From NCBI RefSeq assembly GCF_001864895.1, contig NZ_MJGO01000041.1, positions 148,462-212,461 on the forward strand: a DNA stretch of 64,000 nucleotides. Reading direction: 5' to 3'. Within the stretch, counting starts at the first letter, position 1. Each line of letters starts with the position of its first letter. Source of the DNA: Curtobacterium sp. MCBA15_009 (lineage in GTDB: Bacteria > Actinomycetota > Actinomycetes > Actinomycetales > Microbacteriaceae). Under the pieces are notes generated by a model. It made no database searches. It was not told where the DNA came from and worked only from the letters and a program-made list of their open reading frames with translations. The position numbers were made by a program, and so were the translations under genes. Of this stretch, positions 28,925 through 37,706 are shown in pieces.

Positions 28925-29060
28925 CGAGGCGAACCGGGCCAGGCGCGGCCCCTGGTCAGGCGTGGCCCCTGGCCAGGCGCGACCCGGGCCAGGAACGACC
29001 CGGGCCAGGCGTGGCACCGGGTCCGACGTGGCCCCGGGCCGCACGTCGCCCGGCGGAGCG
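28925..29060. repeat. Degenerate GGCCAGGCGTGGCCC tandem repeat
   Basis: The gap between the convergent kinase and permease genes consists of about seven degenerate copies of a 17-19-base unit GGGCCAGGCGYGRCCCC. The units are partly self-complementary (GGGCC/GGCCC), so they could fold as a terminator for both genes; no other terminator is visible here. Confidence 0.7.
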
Positions 29061-29077
29061 GGCGCGGGGCCGCTCGC

Positions 29078-30475
29078 TCACCGCGAGACCCGCACCTCCG
29101 GTGTCTCCGGCTCCGCAGCGCGCCCCGCCCGCTCGGCCCGCTCCGTCCGCCGCTCGGCCGCCCGCGGGTCCACCGCGAACACCGCCGCCACGATGCTCAG
29201 CACCGCGTAGACCCCGAGGTACCCGCACAGGATCCACGGGGAGCCCCCGCCGAGCTCCACGAACACCGCGGCCAGCAGCGGCGTCAGCCCCACCGAGAAG
29301 ATCGACCCGATCTGGTAGCCGAGCGACATCCCCGAGTACCGCCGCCCGGTCGGGAACTGCTCGGCGAACCACGCCGCCTGCGGCCCGTAGATGCTGTCGT
29401 GGAACACGCACATGCCGATCAGCGCCACGAGCGGCAGGAGCACGAGCGGCCCGGCGTCGAGGAACGCGAAGAACGGCCAGATCAGGACGGCGATGCCGAC
29501 GGCCGACCAGATCGTGAGCACCCGCCGGCCGACCCGGTCGGACAGCCAGCCCCAGAACGGCGTCGTCACGAGCGACACCGCCGAGATGACGAGGACCGCC
29601 CGGAGCCCGGCGTCCGCGCCGTCCGGACCGCGCACGTTCCCGAGGTAGGTCAGCGAGTACGTCGTCAGGATCGAGTACAGCGCCGGCTGCACGAGCCGCA
29701 GGCCGGCGGTCACCAGGATCGAGCGCGGGTGCTGCCGGATCGCCTGCCACACCGGGAACCGCTCGACCCCACCGGAGGCGCGGAGCTCCTGGAACACCGG
29801 GGCGTCCTGCACGCCGAGCCGGATCACGAGCCCCACCGCCACGATCACCGCGGAGAACAGGAACGGCAGCCGCCAGCCCCAGGCCAGGAAGGCCTCGTTG
29901 CCGAGCAGCGTCCGCACGAGCGTGAAGACACCGGTCGCCAGGAGCATCCCACCGGCGGACCCCATCTGCGTGAACGCCCCGAACAAGCCGCGGTGCCGCG
30001 CGGGAGCGTGCTCGACGGACAGCAGCGCCGAGCCGCCCCACTCCGCTCCCGCGGCGACGCCCTGCAGCAGCCGCAGGACCACGAGCGCCACGACGGCGCC
30101 GACCCCGATGGTCGACGCGGACGGGATCGCCCCGATGAGCGTCGAGGCGATCCCCATGAGCACGAGCGACGCGACGAGCAGCTTCTTCCGCCCAATGCGG
30201 TCACCGAGGTGCCCGGCGACGATCCCGCCCAGGGGCCGCGCCACGAAGCCGACGCCGTACGTCGCGAAGGACGCGATCACGCCGACCGCGGGCGTCACCG
30301 ACGGGAAGAACGTCGGTGCGAACACCAGCGCCGACGCCGTCGCGTACAGGTAGAAGTCGTAGTACTCGACGGTCGTGCCGACGAACGAGGCGAGGGCGAC
30401 ACGACGCCGGGTCGCGGCGGTCGTCGGGTCGGGACGACGGACGGGAGGCGCGGCTGCAGTGGTCGGGGTCGACAT
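29078..30475 (-). CDS. MHS-family MFS transporter (metabolite:H+ symporter)
   Basis: 465 aa with 12 predicted membrane helices. Hallmarks of the metabolite:proton symporter group (ShiA/ProP/KgtP-like): GTTVEYYDFYLYATASALVF in helix 1, HLGDRIGRKKLL in the loop 2-3, and RLLQGVAAGAEWGGSALL in helix 4. Likely imports an organic acid or zwitterion with protons. It is divergent from a flavin monooxygenase operon, so it may import that operon's substrate (inference). The N-terminal 20 residues are proline-rich and the underlying DNA carries one GACGGGAGGC copy at 30439. Confidence 0.9.
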   Translation of the reverse strand: MSTPTTAAAPPVRRPDPTTAATRRRVALASFVGTTVEYYDFYLYATASALVFAPTFFPSVTPAVGVIASFATYGVGFVARPLGGIVAGHLGDRIGRKKLLVASLVLMGIASTLIGAIPSASTIGVGAVVALVVLRLLQGVAAGAEWGGSALLSVEHAPARHRGLFGAFTQMGSAGGMLLATGVFTLVRTLLGNEAFLAWGWRLPFLFSAVIVAVGLVIRLGVQDAPVFQELRASGGVERFPVWQAIRQHPRSILVTAGLRLVQPALYSILTTYSLTYLGNVRGPDGADAGLRAVLVISAVSLVTTPFWGWLSDRVGRRVLTIWSAVGIAVLIWPFFAFLDAGPLVLLPLVALIGMCVFHDSIYGPQAAWFAEQFPTGRRYSGMSLGYQIGSIFSVGLTPLLAAVFVELGGGSPWILCGYLGVYAVLSIVAAVFAVDPRAAERRTERAERAGRAAEPETPEVRVSR

Positions 30476-30576
30476 GCCTCAGGAGCATGGTCGCGTCCGG
30501 CGTCGTGCGGAACATCCCGCGTAACGCGAGGTCACGTCGCTGTCGTCGGGCGGTGCCCGCCGACCACGATGGAGGC
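30476..30576. promoter_or_regulatory. Divergent promoter region, permease / monooxygenase operon
   Basis: 101 bp. GATGGAGGC places GGAGG 4 bases before the monooxygenase ATG at 30577. TCCTGAGGC precedes the permease ATG on the minus strand. No clear operator palindrome was recognised. Confidence 0.4.
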
Positions 30577-31998
30577 ATGAGCGATGCACCGAACCGCCCG
30601 CTGCGCTTCGCGGCCTTCGTCATGAACACGACGTCGCACATCCAGCACGGCCTCTGGCGGCACCCGGACGCCCGGCAGGCCGACTTCGACGACGTGACGC
30701 TGTGGACCGACCTGGCGAGGACGCTCGAGCGCGGCAAGTTCGACGCGATGTTCTTCGCGGACGTCGTCGGCACCTACGGCCCCGGCCGAGGCGACTACTC
30801 GACCAACCTGCGCGAGGGGCTGCAGATCCCCTCGAACGACCCGTCGGTGCTGCTCTCCGCGCTCGCCGTGTCGACCGAGCACCTCGGGCTCGCGTTCACC
30901 TCGAGCGTCATCCAGGCGCACCCGTTCGACTTCGCCCGCAAGGTCTCCACGCTCGACCACATCACCCGCGGCCGCATCGGCTGGAACGTCGTCACGAGCG
31001 CCCTCGACAGCGCCGCCCGGAACTTCGGCGCCGACCGGCTCGAGGAGCACGACGAGCGCTACGTCTGGGCCGAGGAGTACCTCGAGGTCTGCGCGAAGCT
31101 CTGGGAGGGCTCGTGGGAGGACGGCGCCGTGCTGAAGGACCCCGTCCGCGGCTACGCCGATCCCGACAAGGTGCACCGCATCGACCACCACGGCACCCGC
31201 TACGACGTGCAGGGTCCGCACCTGTCGGCGCCGTCGCCGCAGCGGACCCCGGTGCTGTTCCAGGCCGGGTCCTCGCCGGCCGGCCGGGCCTTCGCCGCCC
31301 GGAACGCCGAGGCGCAGTTCATCCTCACCTCGAACCGGGACGCCACCGAGCAGCTCATCCGCGAGACCCGCGACCTGGCTTCGGCAGCCGGCCGGGACCG
31401 TGACGACATCGCCTTCTTCCTCGGCCTGACCTTCGTCACCGGCTCCACCGAGGCCGAGGCGAAGGCCAAGGAAGCGGAGATCGACGAGTACCTGGCCGCC
31501 GACGGGTTCCTGGTGCACTCGAACCTCGGCTTCGACCCGGACACCGGCGAGCCCCTCGACCCGGACACCCCGTTGTCCGAGGTCCGCACCCACGCCGGGC
31601 AGTCGCACCTGCAGTGGCTCCGCGAGGCCGCCGGCGACCGCGAACCGACCATCGCCGACCTCGCCCGGCTGTCCGCCAAGCTCCGCGCCCGGGTCGTCGG
31701 GACGCCGGAGCAGATCGCCGACGAGCTCGCCGACTGGCAGCGGATCGGCGTCGACGGCGTCAACGTCATCAACTGGACGCTGCCCGGCTCGTACGAGGAG
31801 TTCGTCGACCACATCGCGCCGACCCTGCAGGAGCGCGGCCTGATGCAGTCCGAGTACCGCGAGGGCACCCTGCGCGAGAAGCTCTTCGGGCACGCGCAAC
31901 TGCCGGACTCGCACCCCGCCCGACGGTGGCGCGGTGCGTTCACCGGCGGCGCGAGCGGCGTCGCGGACGCGGCACGTGCCGTGGAGGTGACCGCATGA
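30577..31998 (+). CDS. FMN-dependent monooxygenase, NtaA/SnaA/DszA family
   Basis: 473-aa bacterial-luciferase-like flavin monooxygenase that uses FMNH2 and O2. Family sequence: FDAMFFADVVGTYGP, TSSVIQAHPFDFARKVSTLDH, GRIGWNVVTSALDSAARNFG, and QAGSSPAGRAFAARNAEAQF. Close families degrade nitrilotriacetate, dibenzothiophene sulfone or other organosulfur and alkylated compounds; the substrate here is not predictable. The next gene, an acyl-CoA-dehydrogenase-like monooxygenase, overlaps by 4 bases. No flavin reductase is in the window, so reduced flavin must come from elsewhere. Confidence 0.92.
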   Translation: MSDAPNRPLRFAAFVMNTTSHIQHGLWRHPDARQADFDDVTLWTDLARTLERGKFDAMFFADVVGTYGPGRGDYSTNLREGLQIPSNDPSVLLSALAVSTEHLGLAFTSSVIQAHPFDFARKVSTLDHITRGRIGWNVVTSALDSAARNFGADRLEEHDERYVWAEEYLEVCAKLWEGSWEDGAVLKDPVRGYADPDKVHRIDHHGTRYDVQGPHLSAPSPQRTPVLFQAGSSPAGRAFAARNAEAQFILTSNRDATEQLIRETRDLASAAGRDRDDIAFFLGLTFVTGSTEAEAKAKEAEIDEYLAADGFLVHSNLGFDPDTGEPLDPDTPLSEVRTHAGQSHLQWLREAAGDREPTIADLARLSAKLRARVVGTPEQIADELADWQRIGVDGVNVINWTLPGSYEEFVDHIAPTLQERGLMQSEYREGTLREKLFGHAQLPDSHPARRWRGAFTGGASGVADAARAVEVTA

Positions 31999-33260
31999 CG
32001 GCGGCGACGACGACCGACGGGCGCGGGACGGGCCTCCCGGCCGACCGCCTGGCCACGTTGCGGGCGCGCTTCGCACCGCTGTTCGCGACCATCCGCGACG
32101 GTGCGGTCGAGCGCGAGCTCGCCTCCGGGACGCCGGGGGACCGGCCGCTGCCGCACGCCGAGGTCCGCGCGCTCGCCGACGCGGGGTTCGGTCGGTTGCG
32201 CGTGCCGGAGGAGCGCGGGGGCTTCGGGGTGACCCTCGTCGAACTCGCGCACCTCGTGGCGGACCTGGCCGCCGCGGACTCGAACGTCGCCCACCTGTGG
32301 CGCGGGCACTTCGGGTACACCGAGCTCGTGCTCCTCCGGCCGTCGTCGGCCGGACGGGACGAGTGGCTCCAGCGCATCGTCGACGGAGCGGTCATCGGGA
32401 ACGCGACGTCCGAGCGGACCGGCACGACGCTCGCCGACATCTCGACGACCGTGACACCCGCCGGCGACTCCCTCCGACTCGACGGGCGGAAGTTCTACTC
32501 GACCGGCACCCTCTACGCGGACTGGATCTACCTGGCGGCGGACCGTGACGGGGAGCGCGTGACGTTCGCCGTCGACGCCGCCGCACCGGGCGTCAGCTCG
32601 ATCGACGACTGGGACGGCTTCGGGCAGCGGTTGACCGCGTCCGGCACCACGGTGTTCGACGGGGTGTCGGTCGACCCCTCGGTGGTGTCGGCGTACCGGG
32701 ACGCCCCGCTGTCGCACATCCAGGCCTTCTACCAGCTGTACCTGCTGGCGGTCCTCGCCGGGATCGGGCAGGCGGTGTCGGACGACGCCGTCGCCTTCGT
32801 CCGACCGCGGACCCGGACCTACATCCACGCCAACGCCGCCACCCCGGGCGAGGACCCGCAGGTCCTCGCCGTGCTCGGCCGACTGTCGGCCGGCGCGTTC
32901 GCCGCCCGCTCGCTCGTCGTCGCCGCCGCGGCGCTGCTCGACGGGGTCGTCGCGACGAACGAGCCCGGCGTCGGTGTCGACCTCGCCCTGCTCGACGCAG
33001 CCGAGAACGCCGTCTACCAGGCGCAGGTCGAAATCGGGCCGCGGGTGCTGCGGTCGGCGTCCGAGCTGTTCGAGGTCGGCGGAGCCTCTGCCGCGGACCG
33101 GACCCGGGCGCTCGACCGGCACTGGCGGAACGCCCGGGTCGTGGCCTCGCACAACCCGGCGGTCTACAAGGAGCGGCTCGTGGGGGAGTACGCGCTGCAC
33201 GGGCGCGGACCCGTCGGCGCATGGGAGAAGTACCACGAGGTGGGGCCGACGCGGTTCTGA
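31995..33260 (+). CDS. Acyl-CoA dehydrogenase-like flavin monooxygenase (DszC/SfnB-like)
   Basis: 421 aa with an acyl-CoA dehydrogenase fold: N-terminal helical domain (LADAGFGRLRVPEERGG), central beta domain (GNATSERTGTT, DGRKFYSTGTLYADW), and C-terminal helical bundle (VYQAQVEIGPRVLRSASELFEVGGAS). The catalytic-base Glu of true dehydrogenases is not evident, fitting the DszC/SfnB monooxygenase branch used in sulfur scavenging. Start ATG overlaps the previous stop (ATGA). The first 15 residues are poorly conserved and their DNA contains an inverted GACGGGAGGC copy at 32027. The pair with the NtaA-type gene suggests two-step oxidation of an organosulfur compound (inference). Confidence 0.88.
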   Translation: MTAATTTDGRGTGLPADRLATLRARFAPLFATIRDGAVERELASGTPGDRPLPHAEVRALADAGFGRLRVPEERGGFGVTLVELAHLVADLAAADSNVAHLWRGHFGYTELVLLRPSSAGRDEWLQRIVDGAVIGNATSERTGTTLADISTTVTPAGDSLRLDGRKFYSTGTLYADWIYLAADRDGERVTFAVDAAAPGVSSIDDWDGFGQRLTASGTTVFDGVSVDPSVVSAYRDAPLSHIQAFYQLYLLAVLAGIGQAVSDDAVAFVRPRTRTYIHANAATPGEDPQVLAVLGRLSAGAFAARSLVVAAAALLDGVVATNEPGVGVDLALLDAAENAVYQAQVEIGPRVLRSASELFEVGGASAADRTRALDRHWRNARVVASHNPAVYKERLVGEYALHGRGPVGAWEKYHEVGPTRF

Positions 33261-33351
33261 GGCGGGGTGCGGTTGCGCGGGGCGTCGCTGGCGGCTGGTA
33301 GCTGCGCGCTGTCCGGCTGCTGACTGCTGGCGGGTGGCGGCTTGCTGGCCG

Positions 33352-33696
33352 CTACGCCCAGCCGAGCTCGTGGAGCCGCTCGTCGTCGATGCCGTAGAAG
33401 TGGCCGATCTCGTGCACCAGGGTCGTGTGCACCTCGTCCTTGAGCTCGTCGAGGGTGTCGCACTCGGCCAGGTGCTGCTTGCGGAACACCACGATCCGGT
33501 CGGGCAGCTCGCCGAACCCGTACTGCCCGCGCTCGGTCGCCGCGACGCCGTCGTACACGCCGAACAGGTCGGAGCCGTCCTCAGGCTCGTCCTCGACGAC
33601 GAAGACGACGTTGTCGAGCCCGTCCACCATCTCGTCGGGCAGCAGGTCGAGTTCGTCGGTCACGAGTTGCTCGAACTCGTCGGCGGACATCTCCAT
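33352..33696 (-). CDS. Zincin-like metallopeptidase family protein
   Basis: 114 aa. Member of the small actinobacterial metallopeptidase family (DUF1025/zincin-like): the sequence ends with TTLVHEIGHFYGIDDERLHELGW, in which HEIGH is the zinc-binding HExxH. The N-terminal EFEQLVTDELDLLPDEMV helix is typical. The substrate is unknown and some members may not be proteolytic. The ATG overlaps the stop of the acyltransferase gene by one base (TGATG), so translation is probably coupled. Confidence 0.88.
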   Translation of the reverse strand: MEMSADEFEQLVTDELDLLPDEMVDGLDNVVFVVEDEPEDGSDLFGVYDGVAATERGQYGFGELPDRIVVFRKQHLAECDTLDELKDEVHTTLVHEIGHFYGIDDERLHELGWA

Positions 33697-35789
33697 CACG
33701 GGCTCGATCGTCGCACACCGGGCAGGACGTCTCCCTGACGCAGCAGATCGAGGAGCGCCGGAGCCGAGGCGACGGACGCCTCGGGCGTGGTGTGCACCGG
33801 ATCGAAGCGGGTCAGCACGGAGTCGATGACGAGTGGACAGGACCCGGCGGCGCACCAGAGCGGCGTCGAGTCGAGCACGGTCGTGTCCTGCACGTCCGCG
33901 AGCAGCCCGGTGAGGGCACGGATCTGCGTCCGGGCGACCTCGTCCCCCGAGCGACAGTCCTGCGGACCGCGGGTGCCCGCGACGCAGCTGACCGGTGCGT
34001 ACCCCGGCGGAGTGGCCGGCACGACGACGACTCGGCCGACGTGCTCCCGCACGGCTGCGATCATGTCGCGTGTCCCCGACGCGTAGTCGTCCTCCGCGAT
34101 GGACTCGAGGCTCGGATCGTCCTGGTCCCAGAACCGGTTCGTGACGACGAGCAGCTCCGGTTCCGTCCGCTCCAGCTCGTCGACGACCTCGGCGTTGTGC
34201 GCCGCGCAGCTCTCGGTGTCCGACGGCAGCGCCGTCGTCGAGAACGGGCACCCGATCTGTGCGCCGTTGCGCACCCGCAGTCGCGCGTCCGAGTCCTCGG
34301 CGAGTGCCCGCCAGCCCGGCGCCGAGAACGCGCCGGTCGAGTCGCCGGTCAGCAGGACGTCGGTGGTGCGGCCGTCCTCCGGCCCCCAGACGCAGCCGTC
34401 GCTCCGCCAGTCCGCCCCGATCAGCGAGCACCCGAGGGTCGAGGCCCAGTCCGAGGTCTTCGTCAACGAGTCCACGTACCCGCTCGCGCTGATCGCATCG
34501 GCGCTCGGCGTCAGGTCTGCCGGCCAGGTCCGGGCGCCCGCGCCCGCGGCCACATCCCGCGCGCGTGCCCGCAGCGTCGGGAAGGCCTCGTCCTCCGCTG
34601 GCAGGGCCTCGGCCGCAGCAGCCGGCACGGCCGGGAGCGGCCGCACGCGTTCCGCAGCGAACGACGTCGTCACGACGGTCAGCACGGTCATCGCCGCCAG
34701 CCCACCGAGCTGCACGCGCAGGCGGTTCTCGCGCAGTGTCCTCCGCAGGCCGGGTCGTCGGAACACCGTCTCGAGGGTCGCGTGGCTCGCGATCGCGGTG
34801 ACCAGGGCCAACGCGACCACCACCGGCATCGGGACCGGCGCGACGAGCGGGAGCAGCAGGATGAACGGCCAGTGCCAGAGGTACAACGAGTAACTGATCG
34901 TCCCGAGCCCGACGAGCGGCCGCCACCGGAGCAACGCTGCCGCCCGAGGCCCCGCACCGGAACCCGAACCCGCCAGCAGGACGAGCGCGGTGCCGGCCGT
35001 CGGGACGAGCGCGAGCGGCGCCGGCACGCCCGACGACTCCCGCCCGATCAGGACCGACGCGCTGACGGCGACGAGCCCGACGACCACCATGCCCTCGCCG
35101 AGCAGCGGGCGGACGCTCCGACCCCGGGCACGGAGCGCGGCCAGGGCGACGAGGACCCCGAGCCCCAGCTCCCAGGCGCGGGTCGCCGTCGAGAAGTACG
35201 CCGCAGCGGGGTCCGCCGACACCGCGAGGAACGCCCAGACGACCGAGCAGAGGACGAGGACGCCGAGCACCGTCGCCGTCAGGCGGGTCCGCCCGGGGTT
35301 GGTCCCGCGGCCGAGCAGCACGACCATCAGGATCGGCAGCACGAGGTAGAACTGCTCCTCGACGCCGAGCGACCAGAAGTGCTGGAACGGCGACGGTGCG
35401 GTGGTCGCCGCGAAGTAGTCGGTGCCCTCGGCCGCGAGCCGCCAGTTCTGCAGGGCTCCGGCCGACCACAGCGCGTCGGTGAGGACCGTCCCGAGGCGGC
35501 TCGGGGTCAGCAAGAACCAGGCCGCCGTGACCGTCGTCACCAGCACGGCGAGCGACGCCGGCGCGAGCCGTCGGACCCGCCGGAGTGCGAACGCACCGAG
35601 GCGGATGCGCCCCGTCCGAGCACGCTCGCGCAGCAGCCCGGTCGCGATGACGAACCCTGAGATCACGAAGAAGACGTCGACCCCGAGGAAGCCACCCACC
35701 GGCCACCGGAAGGCGTGGTCCAGCACGACCGCGAGGACGGCGAGTCCGCGGAGCCCTTGGATGTCCGGTCGGAGGCGGGAAGTCTGCAC
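33696..35789 (-). CDS. Acyltransferase-3/SGNH fusion (OafA/YrhL type)
   Basis: About 697 aa. Ten or eleven membrane helices in the first 400 residues form the acyltransferase-3 domain: RPDIQGLRGLAVLAVVLDH (catalytic-type His), GGFLGVDVFFVISGFVIA and FQHFWSLGVEEQFYLVLP. A C-terminal extracytoplasmic SGNH esterase-like domain has LLTGDSTGAFS (block I) and DPVHTT (block V Asp-x-x-His). Such proteins O-acetylate cell-surface polysaccharide, peptidoglycan or lipids. I take GTG 35789 as start: TACGGT lies 6 bases upstream as in other leaderless genes here and the family N-terminus follows; GTG 35834 is the alternative. Confidence 0.9.
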   Translation of the reverse strand: MQTSRLRPDIQGLRGLAVLAVVLDHAFRWPVGGFLGVDVFFVISGFVIATGLLRERARTGRIRLGAFALRRVRRLAPASLAVLVTTVTAAWFLLTPSRLGTVLTDALWSAGALQNWRLAAEGTDYFAATTAPSPFQHFWSLGVEEQFYLVLPILMVVLLGRGTNPGRTRLTATVLGVLVLCSVVWAFLAVSADPAAAYFSTATRAWELGLGVLVALAALRARGRSVRPLLGEGMVVVGLVAVSASVLIGRESSGVPAPLALVPTAGTALVLLAGSGSGAGPRAAALLRWRPLVGLGTISYSLYLWHWPFILLLPLVAPVPMPVVVALALVTAIASHATLETVFRRPGLRRTLRENRLRVQLGGLAAMTVLTVVTTSFAAERVRPLPAVPAAAAEALPAEDEAFPTLRARARDVAAGAGARTWPADLTPSADAISASGYVDSLTKTSDWASTLGCSLIGADWRSDGCVWGPEDGRTTDVLLTGDSTGAFSAPGWRALAEDSDARLRVRNGAQIGCPFSTTALPSDTESCAAHNAEVVDELERTEPELLVVTNRFWDQDDPSLESIAEDDYASGTRDMIAAVREHVGRVVVVPATPPGYAPVSCVAGTRGPQDCRSGDEVARTQIRALTGLLADVQDTTVLDSTPLWCAAGSCPLVIDSVLTRFDPVHTTPEASVASAPALLDLLRQGDVLPGVRRSSP

Positions 35790-35883
35790 CGCTCGACCGT
35801 ACGAGGGCCGGGACGCTCGGACCGAACATTCCACATGTGTGGCCGCCTGCAGCTGGGGATGACCTGCTCGTCCGATGCACGAC

Positions 35884-35914
35884 GAAGGCCCCGGTCCATC
35901 GGACCGGGGCCTTC
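35884..35914 (-). terminator. Terminator downstream of tRNA-His
   Basis: GAAGGCCCCGGTCC pairs perfectly with GGACCGGGGCCTTC around ATC. It begins about 20 bases beyond the tRNA-His 3' end on the minus strand and lies upstream of the acyltransferase gene. Confidence 0.85.
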
Positions 35915-35933
35915 AGCTGATCTCGATCAGCAC

Positions 35934-36010
35934 TGGGGTGAATAACGGGTCTCGAACCCGCGACCTCCTAGACCACAACCAGGCGCTCTACCAACTGAGC
36001 TATATCCACC
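35934..36010 (-). tRNA. tRNA-His (anticodon GUG)
   Basis: Cloverleaf on the minus strand with G-1 (36010), acceptor GTGGATA/TATTCAC, D arm GCTCAGTTGGTAGAGC, anticodon arm CCTGG-TTGTGGT-CTAGG with anticodon GTG, T arm GCGGG-TTCGAGA-CCCGT, C73 and an encoded CCA. The extra G-1 paired to C73 is the His identity element. Next to orn, as in many actinobacteria. Confidence 0.97.
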
Positions 36011-36083
36011 ATGTGTGCACCGGCGACCGGCGCGACCACTCAATACTAGTACATACCGCGACCGGTGCCGACCACCCGTGTCG

Positions 36084-36722
36084 TCACTCGGCCGCAGGCT
36101 GGGCCAGGCGCGGTTCCCACTTCTCGACGACCTCGGCCTGGACCGCACGGACGTCGTCGGTCGTCGGGCCGGGCTCGGCGACGAAGCCGGCGCGACGGTA
36201 GTACTCGAGCTCGCGGATCGACTCGAGGATGTCCGCCAGCGCGCGGTGGCCGCCGTGCTTCTCCGGCGAGTTGAAGTACACCCGCGGGAACCAGCGACGG
36301 CAGAGCTCCTTGATGCTCGACACGTCGACGCTGCGGTAGTGCAGGTGGCCGTCCACGCGGGGCATGTACTTCGACAGGAACGCGCGGTCGGTGCCGATGG
36401 TGTTGCCGGCCAGGGGAGCGGACCCCTCGGCCGGGACGTGCTCGAGGATGTACTCGAGCACCTGGTACTCGGCGTCCGCAAGGCTCACGCCGTTCGGGAT
36501 CTCCTCGATGAGCCCCGAGGTCGTGTGCATGTTCGTCACGAACTCGTTCATGTTGTCGAGCGCCGACTGGTCCGGCTTGATGACGATGTCGAACCCGGGG
36601 TGCACGGGCTCGAGGTCGAAGTCGGTGATGACCACGGCCACCTCGACGAGTTCGTCGACCTCGAGGTCGAGGCCGGTCATCTCGCAGTCGATCCAGACGA
36701 GGCGGTCATTCGCGGTTGCCAT
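36084..36722 (-). CDS. orn: Oligoribonuclease
   Basis: 212-aa DEDDh 3'-5' exoribonuclease that degrades 2-5-mer RNAs, including pGpG from cyclic-di-GMP turnover. DEDD residues: LVWIDCEMTGLDLE (Asp, Glu), the Asp of NTIGTDRAFLSKYMP and the final KHGGHRALADILESI (His, Asp). The C-terminal extension after the exonuclease domain (about residues 180-212) is normal for actinobacteria. TAGGAT sits 7 bases before the ATG with no Shine-Dalgarno, so the transcript is probably leaderless. Confidence 0.97.
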   Translation of the reverse strand: MATANDRLVWIDCEMTGLDLEVDELVEVAVVITDFDLEPVHPGFDIVIKPDQSALDNMNEFVTNMHTTSGLIEEIPNGVSLADAEYQVLEYILEHVPAEGSAPLAGNTIGTDRAFLSKYMPRVDGHLHYRSVDVSSIKELCRRWFPRVYFNSPEKHGGHRALADILESIRELEYYRRAGFVAEPGPTTDDVRAVQAEVVEKWEPRLAQPAAE

Positions 36723-37706
36723 GCCCTCGATCCTATTGCCGACCGCCGACGCCCCTGGCGCACGCTGTCGGTGACCGTGCTGACCCGCGCCCGTGCCGCG
36801 CTGGTCGACGGGACGCCCGCCCTCGGGAACGGGTGCTCGTCGTCGCGGACCGGTCCCGCCTGGGCCCTCCGGGCAGCGGCGGCGGCGGCAGCGGCCGCAG
36901 TGGCGTCAGCGGCGGCGGCCGGCGAACGCGAGCGGGCGGCAGCGGCGGTCGGCGAACGCGAGCGGGCGGAATGCCGTACTCGCCAGCGTGGTGACCCGGG
37001 TCTTTCGCCCGCTCAGCGCGGCGTCCCGGTCGGAACCCGCCGGCGGGCCCGAACGGTACGGGCTGGAGCGGTGTCGCCAGCGTCCCGTTCGATACCCGTC
37101 CACGTACCGGGCCGGAGCGGGCCGGAGCGGCGGCGCGGGTAGCCGAGCGGGCGAAATGCCGCACTCCTCCGTGGCATGGCCCTGGTCTTTCGCTCGTTCA
37201 GCGCACGCGCTCCGTCCGCAACCGGTCCGTGAGCCTGTCTCCGACCTGTCCCCGACCAGTCCGCGGCCAGTGACGAGCCGTGCAGAGGAGCCCGGCCACC
37301 CGAGCGGGCGGAAGGTCGCAGTGGCGGGCCGTGGGCACCCGGGTCTTTCGCCCACTCAGCCCAGGGCGCCCCCGCTCAGCCCAGCGCGCCCTGGCTCGGC
37401 CGGGTTGCGACCTGGGCCGCGGCGCCTAACGTCCGATGTCCATCCGGCACCGGCACCGGCACCGGCACCGGCACCGTCACCTGCATCACGAACGGGCGAA
37501 AGGCCTGGGTCGCCGAAGCGATCACCCGGGTCTTTCGCCCGCTCGGCACACCGGACCCTCGCGCAGGACGAGCACGACCCACCCCCGGAACGCCCTCCCG
37601 GAACGCCGCCTGAGAACCCGGAGACCCCCGAAGGCCCCGGAGACCCCCGAAGGCCCCGGAGACCCCCGAACCCCCGACCCCCGACCCCCGAAACCCCCGA
37701 CGCCCC
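36723..37706. repeat. Gene-free 980-bp gap with four 62-bp palindromes
   Basis: The longest gap in the window. Palindrome copies lie at 36952-37018, 37142-37203 (decayed right arm CGCTCGTTC), 37300-37361 and 37488-37549. Other content: a GCGGCGGCAGC-rich tract at 36870-36960 that includes a duplicated left arm, four tandem GGCACC hexamers at 37446-37475, and a GACCCCCGAAGGCCCCGGA tandem array at about 37618-37705 ending at the MFS gene. No coding region has a credible start or codon pattern. Confidence 0.82.

Noticed and set aside
36723-37706. Hidden protein genes in the longest gap
   Set aside because: Open frames there are made of palindrome and tandem-repeat sequence, overlap each other on both strands and lack start signals.
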